NCBI RefSeq assembly: GCF_030272615.1
Contig: NC_081414.1
Location: forward strand, 520,800,185 to 520,864,184
Reading direction: 5' to 3'
Source of the DNA: Cryptomeria japonica
Lineage: Eukaryota; Streptophyta; Pinopsida; Cupressales; Cupressaceae
Length of the DNA stretch: 64,000 nucleotides
The translations under genes were made by a program, and so were the position numbers. Shown one piece after another: positions 43,927 to 55,901 of the stretch. The notes under the pieces are model-generated. The model was not told the DNA's origin. It was given only the letters and a program-made list of their open reading frames with translations, and made no database searches. The stretch's first letter is position 1. Every line of letters begins with the position of its first letter.

Positions 43927-44990
43927 TGTTAGATCTTGTCGTTGATGTCAAAGAATAGTTTCATATTGCTGCTATCAAAGAAGTCCTTACCTTAACATAT
44001 ATTAAGACAAGTTTAAGTTTATGATGTGTGTTGATTGATGACCGACCATTTTTGCAAGCAAGATCTAATGCTAATGTTAATAAAAATGTATTATGAAGGT
44101 TGACCCTCTATTCTAGAGCTCACTTGGAAGATTAAATTTAATATGTATTATTCTCCATATGGCCAGCTCATTATAAGGGAGATTAAATTAAATGGAATTT
44201 GTTTATTTATGAAGTCAACCCTTTTTGGGATTAGTCAGCTCCCTTGTGAAAGGACATGTGAGGAGCTATATATAAGAAACATAGAACAGGAGTTAGAAGT
44301 GTAAGTTTTCAATGTAATATCATTCAGTTTAAAGCAGATTAAAAGTATATTTAGAGAAGATGAAGAGCAGATATAAAGTAGAGATATATGTGAGGATTAG
44401 CATGGAATAATGGAGCTGCTAGGGTATGTGAGTAGAATTACGAAGAAATAATAGAAGTAGACTTTTTGAAAAGAAAACCAATCATAAAAGAGCAAATTTA
44501 GGAAGTTAACGACAGACTTATAGCAGATTTGTTAAGTGTGGTGCATGCAAATTTGAGAAGGAAAGTGTATGGCAATGGTAGAATCATTTAAGAGCATATT
44601 TGTGAGAAAAAGATTATGTACATTAAGATTTTGTGAAGACAATATCATCCATTAAAGAATTTGGAAGTCGGTGCTTCCAAAAGGAGAAATTGGTGTCTCT
44701 CGCTAACTTGGTGCTTACCAATGGGGGTTAATTCCTCCAATAGGTTGGTGCCTATGAATTAAGGCGATTGGAGTCTCTTGTGGGTCCATGCCTACAAAAT
44801 TTGAAAGAAAAGTTTATAGAAGCAAATATATTTTGTCATGGTTTTCTCTCGTAAGTGTTTCCACGTAAATTATGTGTTCTTCTTGTTATTGATATTATGC
44901 AATTGATGTTATTGTGATTGTTAAGTTGAAAAAGTACAAGATTGTATTATATTGATTCATCTCCCCCCCCCCCCCCACTCTCAGTATAAT
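43927..44990 (+). repeat. Copia-type LTR, plus strand
   Basis: GGGAGAT immediately precedes TGTTAGATCTTGTCGTTGATGTC, the usual polypurine tract/LTR start arrangement of this group. TATA box TATATATAAG at 44267-44276. A weak copia box (CATGGTTTTCTCTC...GTTTCCACGTAAA) lies at 44838-44869 and a poly-C run before ACTCTCAG at 44964-44983. The expected ...CAACA end is missing, so the LTR is probably truncated. Confidence 0.6.
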
Positions 44991-45834
44991 TTTGTCATTT
45001 GAAACCCTTATTGCTTTATTAACGTCTTCGCAAGCTTGTGTTCTCTCAAATTATGTTAGAAACCAAGGAACACTGAGAGGGGGGGGTGAATCGATGCTCT
45101 GTCGGAAATCAAATTCACAAACTTATTTTTTATCCACCGGTTAGCAATGCATAACAAGTAAAGAATATAAGCAAGCAATAAATAAACCACAGATCCACAA
45201 CACCAGAATTTTTACGTGGAAACCTGAAAAGGGAAAAACCATGATGGGGCTAAAACCCACAATATTCATATACCATGGCCAGGAGTAAATAAATATTACA
45301 TAGATGGGGAATTCACTTGCATTCAGGCTCACTGCTCAATTACAATGACTCGGAAGGCTACACTCTTCAGGGAAGTCTCACTGACTTACAATTTGATAAC
45401 AATGAGGAAATACAATTCAAGAACTCTGAGGTAGCAGCTAACAATGCAATAATGAGTTCCGGTTAAGCACAAGATCTCTGACTGTACTTGCTTTGCAATA
45501 TGCTCTGTTTATGTCTCAGACAACTACCAGATCACCTGGGAATCAAATGTGCACGTGAAACTCCGCTCAATCGCACGAAAACGGATCACCAAAATAGTAA
45601 CACTCGAAAAACCAATCACCAATTCAATCTTATATATCCAATAATATCAAACATAATCTCCTCCAAGTCAGCTATCAAAAATGTAATGTGTAACTGCAAG
45701 TCGGCTTCAATCTCTAACAAAACATAACACCAGACCACAACAATTTTCCAAAATGCTTCACCAATGTCAGCGTCATCATTTCCACCTTGAACTTACTCAC
45801 CGCAATCACTGGAAACCTTTCCAGACCAAAATTG

Positions 45835-47041
45835 TGTTAGAATAACCGGTGGACAACTGAGATGGGGGGGGAATCAGTTGTCAACAGATTATTAAACTGT
45901 AAGCACACAAAACCCTTAACAGAATGCATAAACCAAATACTGGAATAGTAGATATATCAATTAAGCACAAACATAAACCATAAAACAAATACCATGCATC
46001 AAAAACACATAACACCAAAATTTGTACATAGAAAACCCGGTAAAGGGAAAAACCATGGTGGGAAGCCTACCCACAGTCAGATGATACTTCTGCAGTAAGT
46101 ATGTGATTACAATAGGGGGCCTGCACATAGGAAGGCCGACAGCCTAGAGCGCACAGCTCATCACAAAGGAGCCTCACTGACTACAAAGGATCTTCGGACT
46201 ACAATCCGAAAATAAGAATGAACTGCAAGAATAGCATCTCCTATGCCCGAGTATAGTTCTGGTTAAGCTCAATGTCGAAGGTCTTAAACCTCTTACACAA
46301 ACCCAATTCGATCACCTATGATCGACCAAAACCACTGCATATTATTACAACTTTATTCGCACACAGATAATCCCATAACCCATGATCGATGATTTACAAA
46401 GAGATCTTACATCATATTTATACCAACCTAGGACCTAAACAATTAGGTCAGCCACCTAAAGGATAATACAATAAATCCATTACATAAACCCGCAAACCAA
46501 TGATAATCCAAGATGGCCTAATACCGAAACAACATTAACCAAACAATAAATCCAACTGGTAACGCATTGGGAGCATCCACCAACACGTAACATAAACCGG
46601 TCCATAACCTAACAGAATAGCGTTGGACCTAAAATAGGTCGCCATAAGCCAAATGTAACACCACCAATCAACTAGAACACGAACATGATAACCATCAGCA
46701 TCCTGAGAATCTTCTAGAAGCCGCACCAACACAACTTATTGAATCCATCAAAAGATCTTCAACAAAGCTCTATCGGTAAAACCCTTACCGGTAACCAGAA
46801 GGCTTACTAGAACATATCATAGCTTCCGAATCACCACATCCTAAACCAACTGAATGTGACACGCACATGAATGAACGAATCAAGCCAATTCCACCAATCT
46901 GATCATACTGAAGATAGTCTCCAGATCAACATCACAATCCAACCACTCTACCAGAACCTGGTAGACAACCAAACAAGCTAGTGTTGACATCAATGACAAA
47001 CATCAATGCAACACAAAATCAATTCCTCCAAATTGTCAACA
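45835..47041 (-). repeat. 3' LTR of copia element G
   Basis: 1207 bp. The minus strand starts TGTTGACAATTTGGAGG and ends CCGGTTATTCTAACA. Inverted poly-G run at 45864-45871, box at 46021-46062 and TATAAATA on the minus strand near 46420. A purine-rich tract (minus strand CAAATGGGGAGAT) touches it at 47042. Confidence 0.82.
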
Positions 47042-47222
47042 ATCTCCCCATTTGGCATTGATGGCAACACTAGATGTGAAAAACATCCAAGTGCCAAGAA
47101 ATGCCAAACAAGTCTCCCCCAATGGAAGGCATCCAACAAATGATATATCAATGAAGTTTTGAACCAATTAACCATAGACCAAACCTCCCCTGTGACTAAT
47201 ATCTCTGTTAAGCTCTATTTTT

Positions 47223-47279
<57 letters not shown>
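47223..47279. repeat. (CA)n/(TA)n microsatellite in the 3' region of G
   Basis: A short CA run followed by about 23 TA units. The homologous 3' region at 51590-51600 lacks it, so it expanded after the copies separated. The rest of 47042-47445 is 3' untranslated sequence of element G. Confidence 0.9.
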
Positions 47280-47282
<3 letters not shown>

Positions 47283-47445
47283 CCCCTTTGACATCAATGC
47301 CAGAAATCTGTCATAAACATCAAAGAAAAACCATAGATCCTCTGAACCACACAGCTGACTACTCCCCCTGAGTAGTAGCACCAACTCATTAATCCGGAAT
47401 GAATGATAGTTCTAATAATGCATACTGAACTGATGCCAATCAGCA

Positions 47446-48111
47446 TCACTTAAGTCTCAACCAGGGGGCAAAGACCCCCAATCTGTCTCTAAAGTACTCA
47501 AATGATTTCTTGGGCAAAGGTTTATTGAAGATATCTGCAATTTGCTCTTTAGTGTTCTCATGAACCAGTCTGACTTCGTTTGCTTCTACCTTTTCTTTCA
47601 AAAAGTTATAATTGATTGATATGTGTTTTGTCTTAGAATGAAATATCGAATTCTTTGATATGTCAATAGCAACAGAGTTATCACGGTGAATGACTACCGG
47701 TTCATTACAATCTACACTTATGTCTTTCAACATTTGCTTCATCCATAGAACTTGTGTACAACTAGTAGCAGCCACAACATACTCAACTTCAGCAGTAGAT
47801 AAAGAAGTACATGACCGTTTCTTGTTGATCCATTAAACAAGTTTCTTTCCAAGAAAGAAAGCTCCACCGGATGTGCTTTTTCGGTCATTTATATCTTCAG
47901 CCCAATCTGTATTAGTAGATGCACATAGTGTAAAGTCATCATCTTTAAGATACCACAAACCATATTCAATTATTCCTTGTAAATATCTGAAAATCCTTTT
48001 CACTGCACTCTCATGATTCTCTCTAGGATCACTCTGATATCTTGATACAATACAACCTACATTCATTATATCCGGTCTAGTCTGAGTCAAATATAACAAA
48101 CCTCCAATCAT
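47446..48111 (-). pseudogene. Copia RNase H domain (G)
   Basis: Minus-strand frames MIGGLLYLTQTRPDIMN, IFRYLQGIIEYGLWY, TNTDWAEDINDRKSTSGGAF and, after a frame break near 47833-47790, WMKQMLKDI, IHRDNSVAIDIS and FHSKTKHISI. These are the standard copia RNase H blocks, ending ADIFNKPLPKKSFEYFRDRLG. The A-D-x-L-T-K-P motif reads A-D-I-F-N-K-P. Stops and frame changes make it non-functional. Confidence 0.88.
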
Positions 48112-49080
48112 AGATTTATACCTTGTAGGATTTACCGGAGCTTATACATCTTTCTTTGTCAATTTCTCACTTGTAACCATAGGAGTACCAACTGGTTTAG
48201 AATTTTCTATACCAAATTTCTTCAACAACTCTCTAGCATACTTAGTTTGACAGATGAAAATGGCTTTATCAGTCTAAGTAATTTGCAAACCTAAAAAAAA
48301 ATTCATTTCTCCAATCATAGACATCTCAAATTCATTCTTCATATTATCAGAGAATTCCATACATAACTTTCCTTCACCTTCAAAAATGATATCATCAACA
48401 AAGACCTCAACAATCAATATGGCATCATTAATAATCTTATAATACAAGTTATTGTCAGCATTACCTTCAGTGAAACCAAGTTTCACAAGATATTTGTCCA
48501 ATCTGGCATACCAAGCTCTAGGGCTTGTTTCAATCCATATAAAGCTTTCCTCAATCTGCAAACCATGTTATTGTCATCTGAAAGAGAAAATCCATCAGGC
48601 TTCTCAATGTAGACTTCCTCTTCACGATCTCCATTTAGAAATGCACACTTAACATCCACCTGATAAACCTTGTATTTCGTATGGGCAGCATAAGCAAGAA
48701 ATAATCTCATAGCTTCAATCCTTGCTACCGGAGCAAAAGTTTCATCATAATCAATTACTTCCTTCTGAGAATATCCTTTGCAGACCAATCTAGCCTTGTT
48801 CCTCACAACTTGTCCATCTTCATTCAATTTATTCCTAAAAACCCATTTAGTTCCAATAACATTCTTATTTTTAGGTCGGGGAACTAAAGTCCATTGTTGT
48901 TATTTTTTATCTGATCCAATTCCTCTTCCATAGCTTTCATCCAACATTCATCCTTACATGCCTCAACTACTGATGTCGGTTCAATTTTAGAAATTAAGCA
49001 TACCTCTTCAGCTACCAACCTTCTCCTTGTCATCACTCCTTTGCTCTTGTCTCCAATGATCTGATCTTTTGAATGATTCA
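48112..49080 (-). pseudogene. Copia reverse transcriptase (G)
   Basis: Minus-strand blocks: SVVEACKDECWMKAMEEELD upstream, [72 protein letters not shown], then after a frameshift near 48485-48550 [15 protein letters not shown] and FVDDIIFEG (active-site Y-V-D-D as F-V-D-D), and MNFFLGLQIT. Both catalytic aspartates remain. At least two frame changes and stops near 48285 and 48885 disable it. Confidence 0.9.
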
Positions 49081-49215
49081 ACCTTACATACCTAGGAGTC
49101 TTTTGACTTTATGTTTCTCTACCCTAATCTTCAGTTACTGTTGAATTTTCTGATACTTTTGGGGTAACTGGTTCAACATTTTGTTCCGGTACAGGTGTTA
49201 TCGGTTCAATTATGA

Positions 49216-49976
49216 TCATTTCCACTTCCAGTTCTCTCTCATAAGTTTTGATTTGACCTCTATATTGCTCATCCACCTTAACATTAGCGCTCTCCATGAT
49301 TCTCTACAATCTTTTGTTATAACATCTATATGCTTTAATTTCATTTGAATAACAAATAAATATTCGTTCATCACATCTAGGATCAAACTTTCCAATGGAA
49401 TCATCTCTTTTGATATAGCATTTACTACCAAAGATTCTGAAGTACTTAACTGTAGGTGTATGACCAAACCATAACTCATAAGTTGTCTTATCGATGTCTC
49501 CTTTGATATGAACTATGTTGAATGTGTATATCGTCATGCTCACAGCTTCTCTCCAATAGATATGAGGCAAATTAGCTTCCATCATCATAGATCTAGTTGC
49601 ATCCAGGATTGTTCAATTCTTTCTTCCCACAACACCATTTTGTTGATGTGTTTGGGGTGCAGACAGCTGTCTCCTTATGCCATGTTTCTCACAATAACTG
49701 TTAAATTCATCGGATGTGAATTCATCACCCTGATCGGATCTTAAGCATTTGATCTTCAACCCTGTCTTTGTCTCAACCATAGCTTTAAAGATCTCAAACT
49801 TTTCAAAGGCTTCAGATGTCTCCCTTAGAAAAGTAACCAACATCATTCTACAATAGTCATCAATGATTAGCATGAAATATCTATCACCCTGAAAGCTTCT
49901 TATTCTAGCAGGACCACACAAATCAATATAAATAAGATCAAGAGAATCATTAGATTTGTCTTGTATACTCTTAAAA
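49216..49976 (-). pseudogene. Copia integrase, N-terminally truncated by an LTR (G)
   Basis: Minus-strand frame from about 49976: LIYIDLCGPARIRSFQGDRY (first catalytic Asp), MLIIDDYCRM, CLRSDQGDEFTSDEF (second Asp), QTHQQNGVVGRKN, where the catalytic Glu of the usual NGVVERKN is Gly. Then, after a break near 49600, LPHIYWREAVSMTIYTFN, LWFGHTPTVKYFRIFGSKCY and ERIFICYSNE. The domain starts just before the rve core: upstream lies LTR sequence, so the zinc-binding domain, protease and gag are lost. The ORF called to 50032 uses LTR sequence for its first codons. Confidence 0.88.
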
Positions 49977-51407
49977 GATTTGTACGTGGAAAACCCCGTA
50001 AAAGGAAAAACCACGATGGGAAGCCTACCCACAGTCAGATGATACTTTTGTAGTAAGTATGTGATTACAATAAGGGGCCTGCACGTGCAAGAAGGCCAAC
50101 AGCCTATGCACTAATCATCACAAAGGAGCCTCACTGACTACAAAAGACTTCGGACTACAATCCGAAAATAAGATTGAACTGCAAGAATAGCATCTCGTAT
50201 GCCTGAGTATAGTTTTGGTTAAGCTCAATGTCACAGGTCTAAAACCTCTTACACAAACCCAATTCGATCACCTATGATCGGCCAAAACCTATGCATATGA
50301 TTACAACTTTATTCACACACAGATAATCCCATAATCCATGATCGATGATCTACAAAGAGATCTTACATCATATTTATACCAACTCGAGACCTAAACAATT
50401 AGGTTGGCCACCTAAAGGATAATACAATAAATCCATTACATAAACCCGCAAACCAATGATAATCCAAGTCGGCCTAATACCGAAACAACATTAACCAAAC
50501 AATAAATCCAACCAGTAACGCATCGGGAGCATCCACCAACACGTTACATAAACCGGTCCATAACCTAACAGAATAGCGTCGGACCTAAAATAGGTCATCA
50601 TAAGTCAAATCCAACACCACCAATCAACTAGAACACAAACATGATAACCATCAACATCATGAGAACCTTCTAGAAGCCGCACCAACACCACTTATTGAAT
50701 CCATCAAAAGATCTTCAACAAAGCTCTATCGGTAAAACCCTTACCGGTAACCAAAAGGCTTACTAGAACATATGATAGCTTCTGAATCACCAAATCTCGA
50801 ACCAACTGAATGTGACGCGCACATGAATGACCAAACCAAACCAATTCCACCAATCTGAACGTACCGGAGATAGTCTCTAGATCAACATCACAATCCAACC
50901 ACTCTATCAGAACCCGTTAGACAAATAAATCCAACCAGTAACACATCGGGAGCATCCACCAACACGTTACATAAACTGGTCCATAACCTAACAGAATAGC
51001 GTCGGACCTAAAATAGGTCGTCATAAGTCAAATCCAACACCACCAATCAACTAGAACACAAACATGATAACCATCAGCATCATGAGAACCTTCTAGAAGC
51101 CGCACCAACACCACTTATTGAATCCATCAAAAGATCTTCAACAAAGCTCTATCGGTAAAACCCTTACCGGTAACCAAAAGGCTTACTAGAACATATGATA
51201 GCTTCTGAATCACCAAATCTCGAACCAACTGAATGTGACGTGCACATGAATGACCAAACCAAACCAATTCCACCAATCTGAACGTACCGGAGATAGTCTC
51301 TAGATCAACTTCACAATCCAACCACTCTATCAGAACCCGTTAGACAACCAAACAAGCTAGTGTTGACATCAATGCAACACATAATCAATTCCTCCAAATT
51401 GCCAAGA
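49977..51407 (-). repeat. Second copia LTR of G type with a 423-bp internal tandem duplication
   Basis: Collinear with 46020-47041 but lacking the first ~185 plus-strand bases. Positions 50501-50923 and 50924-51346 are a direct tandem duplication with few differences. The two identical-looking 64-codon ORFs at 50704 and 51127 simply reflect it. The junction with the integrase is at TTTGTAC near 49977. Confidence 0.85.
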
Positions 51408-51658
51408 ATCTCCCCCTTTGGCATTGATGGCAACACTAGATGTGAAAAACATCCAAGTGCCAAGAAATGTCAAACAAGTCTCCCCCAATGGAAGACATCC
51501 AACAAAAGATATATCAATGAAGTTTTGAACCAATTAACCATAGACCAAACTCCCCCTATGACCGATATCTCTGTTAAGCTTTGTTTTTCACATGTATACC
51601 TCTCCCCCTTTGACATCAATGCCAGAAATCTGACATAAACATCAAAGAAAAACCATAG
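51408..51658 (-). other. 3' untranslated remnant of a second G copy
   Basis: Closely matches 47042-47340 without the TA microsatellite, including the polypurine tract against the LTR. Similarity stops abruptly at CATAGAT (51658). Confidence 0.75.
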
Positions 51659-52623
51659 ATAATATTGAGGACAATTTTCCTCCGGTTATTAATGTAGATA
51701 CAATTGAGATTCATGATGTAGTGGCAAAAGGAATAACTGCACCAAGTGGTGAAGCCACTAGTGCCAAGGAGAAAGAACGGGAAGAAAAAGAACATAAGGT
51801 AGAGGAGAAGGAGAAAGAACAAGAACAAATTGAAGTCAGGGTACCGGCACCATCATCGGTTGTTGGTCCCTCATTGTTGGCACTTGACACATCCAGTCAA
51901 GTAGATTTTAGTCATTTTGAGAAGAATAATATTGAGCAGTTGAGCAGTTCTAAGTTAATGTTTGTTGCAGCACAGAAGTGTATGAAGGAAGGATTAAAGG
52001 ACAAGCAAGTTATAGAACAAGCCATTCCAATCCTACAGTAGCTTGCCCCAGAATACAAGATCAGTCAGGTAGCTAGCCCTTCCGGCAAGCTAAAGGGTTT
52101 GACAGAACACATTGCCAAGGAGTAGAAAACTCTACAACAAGTGTCAAACCAGCAATTGGTGGAGAGGTATAATTCAGCTAGGAAGGTCACTTGTGATAAG
52201 ATGATCACATCTGATAAGGCAAAGCTCACAAAAGAATTGACAAGGATTGATGAAGCCCTTCATCAATATAGTAGTATTTACCGGTCTTGCACTAACACGG
52301 CTAAATTAACAACAGACTTGGAAGTTAAAATAAAAGCGGCTAAGGTTCGGTTATAGCATCTTGCAAATAATTTTGATGGTACTCAGTCATTGACTAGCAT
52401 TGTTGATGGTCAAATTTTGCTTTCAGAATCGAAGATTTCTGCTTTGGAAAAGGATATGGACAAGTTAATCCAACGGGCCGAAGAATTGAGAGGTTTGGTC
52501 AGTTCTCGGCTAAACACTTTATTGCTTCACAAAAGGGAATGTATAGAACAGATGAATAAACCCACACCGACAACATTAACAAAAGAAGAATTGCATGCCT
52601 ACATTCTTAATGGGTTTGTATAA
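51659..52623 (+). pseudogene. Accessory coiled-coil ORF upstream of a copia-type LTR
   Basis: One plus-strand frame (stops at 52039, 52123 and 52354, all TAG, most likely mutated CAG) runs from at least 51661 to 52623. It starts in an acidic/basic heptad-rich segment (KEKEREEKEHKVEEKEKEQE), then a Pro/Ser linker, then long predicted helices (LTKELTRIDEALHQYSSIY, ISALEKDMDKLIQRAEELRG). No enzyme motif is visible. It lies after any pol and before a polypurine tract and LTR, the place of the extra or env-like ORF in some plant copia elements. Its left end is cut at a rearrangement junction. I cannot assign a function. Confidence 0.6.
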
Positions 52624-52948
52624 ATTTTGGGAACATTGAAAACCAGATGGGACACTTACTTGGGATTTTTGAAGAGTGCTTACCCTAATATATTCAAGTA
52701 CATCTAGATCTGGTAAACACAAATTTTGATTTCATTCATTTCTTATCATTTGCCCCGGCTTTGGCATTCTTGTCAAAGGGAGAGAGGTTGGATGTGAAAA
52801 ATGTTAAGGGACATAAGAAGTAATGTACAGCTCAGGGGGAGTAGCTTTCTACGATCAATTTTTGGGAAGTTTTTGGACAGGAACCGAAACAGAACTTTAA
52901 TGATCCATTTTTCACATGAGTGTTGCCATCAATGCCAAAGGGGGAGAT
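52624..52948 (+). promoter_or_regulatory. 3' untranslated region and polypurine tract before LTR I
   Basis: Non-coding. It ends in ATGCCAAAGGGGGAGAT (52932-52948), the usual copia tract, directly against the LTR. Confidence 0.75.
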
Positions 52949-54262
52949 TATTGGCAATTGACACTCATCTGAGCTCATGGTGTTGTCATTCATGGCAACA
53001 CACATCATTTTGGGTTGGATACTTATCCGATACTCACCGGTATTCTAGGATTGACATCCGGCATTTAAGGAAACCGGCAAACTAGGAACCGATATTTGGA
53101 GGCTACCATAGGAGATTGATCCGGCAAAGGTTAAAGCGGCAATGGTCATAAAGATTAATGTTTATATTTTGGGCCGACATGTATTTATCTTTTGTAATAT
53201 GATTGTAAGTTGACATAAGGCATTCATGTTCATGTATGTAAAGGTATATAAGGTAGTTCAGTTAGGTCATTTTTTGGATATAGATGCGATAGGATTTTAT
53301 GCAATTGTGTGAGTGAGATCTTGATCGACAGAATGCAAATGTAATGATCTGTAGTCAATCTTGGTTGTTTGTCAAGGAGATTGGGAAGCAAATTAAGTTA
53401 CCGATAAGGAAGGAGACAGTGTTAACCAATACAGTCAGTGCTTAAACTGGAACTCATCCAGCATATCAGATGCACACTCAAAGTTCAGAATTTTGTTTGT
53501 AATTCAGTATTTTATATTTGTAGTCAGTGAAGCTCGTTTGTGATGAGCAGTGCGCTCTAGGCAGTCTGCCTTCCAGCATGTGCAAGCCCCATTTTTATGT
53601 AATTTTTATTCAATTGACCAATGGATAGATATTGTGGGTCACAAATCCCACCGTGGTTTTTCCTCTTTGAGGTTTTCCACGTATAAATTTGTGGTGTTAT
53701 GGTGTTGAGCTTTGTGGTTCCTTTGTTCTTCATTATATCTTGTTTGTATGCTTATAGGTTGTTAATTGGAGAAGTATCTAAAGGAATTAAATTCTTAATT
53801 ACTGGTAGAACACTGATTCACCTGGCCAGTGGATAGATATTGTGGCTCACAAATCCCACCGTGGTTTTTCCTCTTTGAGGTTTTCCACGTATAAATTTGT
53901 GGTGTTATGGTGCTGACCTTTTCGGTTGCTTTGTTCTTCATTATATCTTGTTTATATGCTTATCGATTGTTATGGTGTTGACGGATATAGATGCGATAGG
54001 ATTTTATGCAAGCCCCCATTTTATGTAATATTTATTCAACTGACTAGTGGATAGATATTGTGAGTCACAAATCCCACCGTGGTTTTTCCTCTTTGAGGTT
54101 TTCCACGTATAAATTTGTGGTGTTATGGTGTTGACCTTTGTGGGTGCTTTGTTCTTCATTGTATCTTGTTTATATGCTTATCGGTTGTTAATTGGAAAAA
54201 TATCTAAAGGAATTAAATTCTTAATTACCGATAGAACACATATGTGCTCTTGGATTCTAACA
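52949..54262 (+). repeat. Copia-type LTR I with triplicated 3' segment
   Basis: Starts TATTGGCAATTGACACTC (TG end mutated) and ends TTGGATTCTAACA. TATATAAG at 53245-53252. A ~200-bp block with GTGGATAGATATTGTG, the copia box and TTGTTCTTCATTATATCTTG occurs three times (starting near 53619, 53825 and 54043). A piece of the R region (GATATAGATGCGATAGGATT) is repeated at 53277 and 53985. Confidence 0.82.
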
Positions 54263-55234
54263 ATATGGTGGGAAGCCTACTGACAGTCAGATGGTACTTT
54301 TGCAGTATGTGATTACAATAAGGGGCCTGCACATGCAGAAAAGCCAACAACCTAGAGTGCACTGCTCATCACAAAGGAGCCTCACCGACTACAAAAGATT
54401 TTCGAACTACAATCCGAAAATAAGAATGAACTGCAAGAATAGCATCTCCTATGCCTTAGTACAGTTCTAGCTAAGCTCAATGCCGGAGGTCTTAAACCTC
54501 TTACACAAACCCAATTCGATCACCTATGATCGACCAAAACCTCTGCATGTGATTACAACTTTATTCGCACACAGATAATCTCATAACCCACGATCAATGA
54601 TCTACAAAAATCTTACATCATATTTATACCAGCCCAGGACCTAAACAATTAAGTCAGCCACCTAAAGGATAATACAATAAAACCATTATATAAACCCGCA
54701 AACCAATGATAATCCAAGTCAGTCTAAGACCGAAACAACATTAACTAAACAATAAATCCAACCAGTAACGCATCGGGAGCATCCACCAACATGTTACATA
54801 AATCGGTCCATAACCTAATAGAATAGCGTCGGACCTAAAATAGGTTACCATAAGCCAAATGTAACACCACCAATCAACTGGAACACGAACATGATAACCA
54901 TCAGCATCTTGAGAACCTTCTAGAATCCGCACCAACACCTCTTATCGAATCCATCAAAAGATCTTCAACAAAGCTCTGTCAGTAAAACACTTACTGGTAA
55001 CCAAAAGGCTTACTAGAACATATGATAGCTTCTGGATCACCGAATCCCGAACCAACTGAATGTGACACGCACATGAATGACCGAACCAAACCAATTCCAC
55101 CAATTTGAATGTATCGGAGATAGTCTCTAGATCAACTTCACAATCCAACCACTCTACCGCAACCTGGTAGACAACCAAACAACCTAGTGTTGACATCAAT
55201 GCATCACATAATCAATTCCTCCAAATTGCCAACA
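54263..55234 (-). repeat. Third, truncated G-type copia LTR
   Basis: Collinear with about 46060-47041. It begins abruptly at ATGGTGGGAAGCC against the end of LTR I, so one LTR was cut by the other or joined by recombination. Confidence 0.8.
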
Positions 55235-55407
55235 AACTGCATTGCACTACCTGAAATATCAGTTAGTGAGCTACAGGTTAACACACACTTCCGGATAGGA
55301 AAAATTGCGACCGTCGAATCGGATCTCCATGAAAAGTTGTCATCAATGACAAACCTAAACCAATAATCAAGCATCGTAAATCACCGAATGAGTGTCAATT
55401 GCCAACA

Positions 55408-55890
55408 AATTCTATTTCAAAAACAGAATAATCCACTCCAAACTTGAAATTGCATATTTTAAGCCAAGTATAGATTTAAATTAAACTTAACCACAAGCCC
55501 AGACGTCCTCAACAATTAAATGGTGATGATTCTCAATTAGAGAAGCCCATGGCCAATAAGGTCAACAAAAGCCACATACAAATTTGAGTGCACTAATAGA
55601 AATAAAAAATAAGAATAAGTGGATAATCGATATTGCCATCAAGCAAAATCCAACTCTTAAATGGAATAATAAAATTATTATTATTTAATTTCTTAAGTTA
55701 TTTTCTAAACTCTATAATGTCAACTCGCTAAATAAAATCACAAATATCTTAAACAAACTATGTGAACACACATGGGATATACTTAACCAAAGTGGAGTAA
55801 ATAATACTCCATGAAAATAAAAAAAGAAAAATTATGGAACTCAATTTTCAAAATTCAATTAAATTGAATTTAACACACTAACTCAAAATT
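55408..55890. other. AT-rich non-coding stretch
   Basis: Nothing recognised between solo LTR H and the SINE. Confidence 0.5.
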
Positions 55891-55901
55891 TCACCCCATT
55901 C

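Larger units (their letters stand above)
45835..55234 (-). mobile_element. Rearranged Ty1/copia cluster (G) nested in solo LTR H
   Basis: Bounded by minus-strand LTR ends TGTTAGAATAACC (45835) and AATTGCCAACA (55234), with near-matching flanks AATTG/AACTG. Minus-strand order from the right: partial LTR, inverted foreign piece (51659-54262), 3' untranslated piece, LTR copy, truncated integrase, RT, RNase H, 3' untranslated region, LTR. One LTR lies between two 3' regions, a sign of ectopic LTR recombination. Gag, protease and the integrase zinc domain are absent. Confidence 0.65.
45054..55407 (-). mobile_element. Solo copia LTR (H) split by a nested copia cluster
   Basis: Left piece 45054-45834 starts (plus strand) TGTTAGAAACC with the inverted poly-G/CTGAGAG end and box at 45213-45243. 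Right piece 55235-55407 ends AATTGCCAACA. Minus-strand reading therefore starts TGTTGGCAATTGACACTC, like the LTR at 52949. Flanks AATTA and AATTC are a near-match target duplication. Together the pieces make about 950 bp. The interior 45835-55234 is the nested cluster. Confidence 0.65.

Noticed and set aside
50704-51321. Two identical 64-codon ORFs
   Set aside because: Product of the 423-bp tandem duplication inside an LTR.
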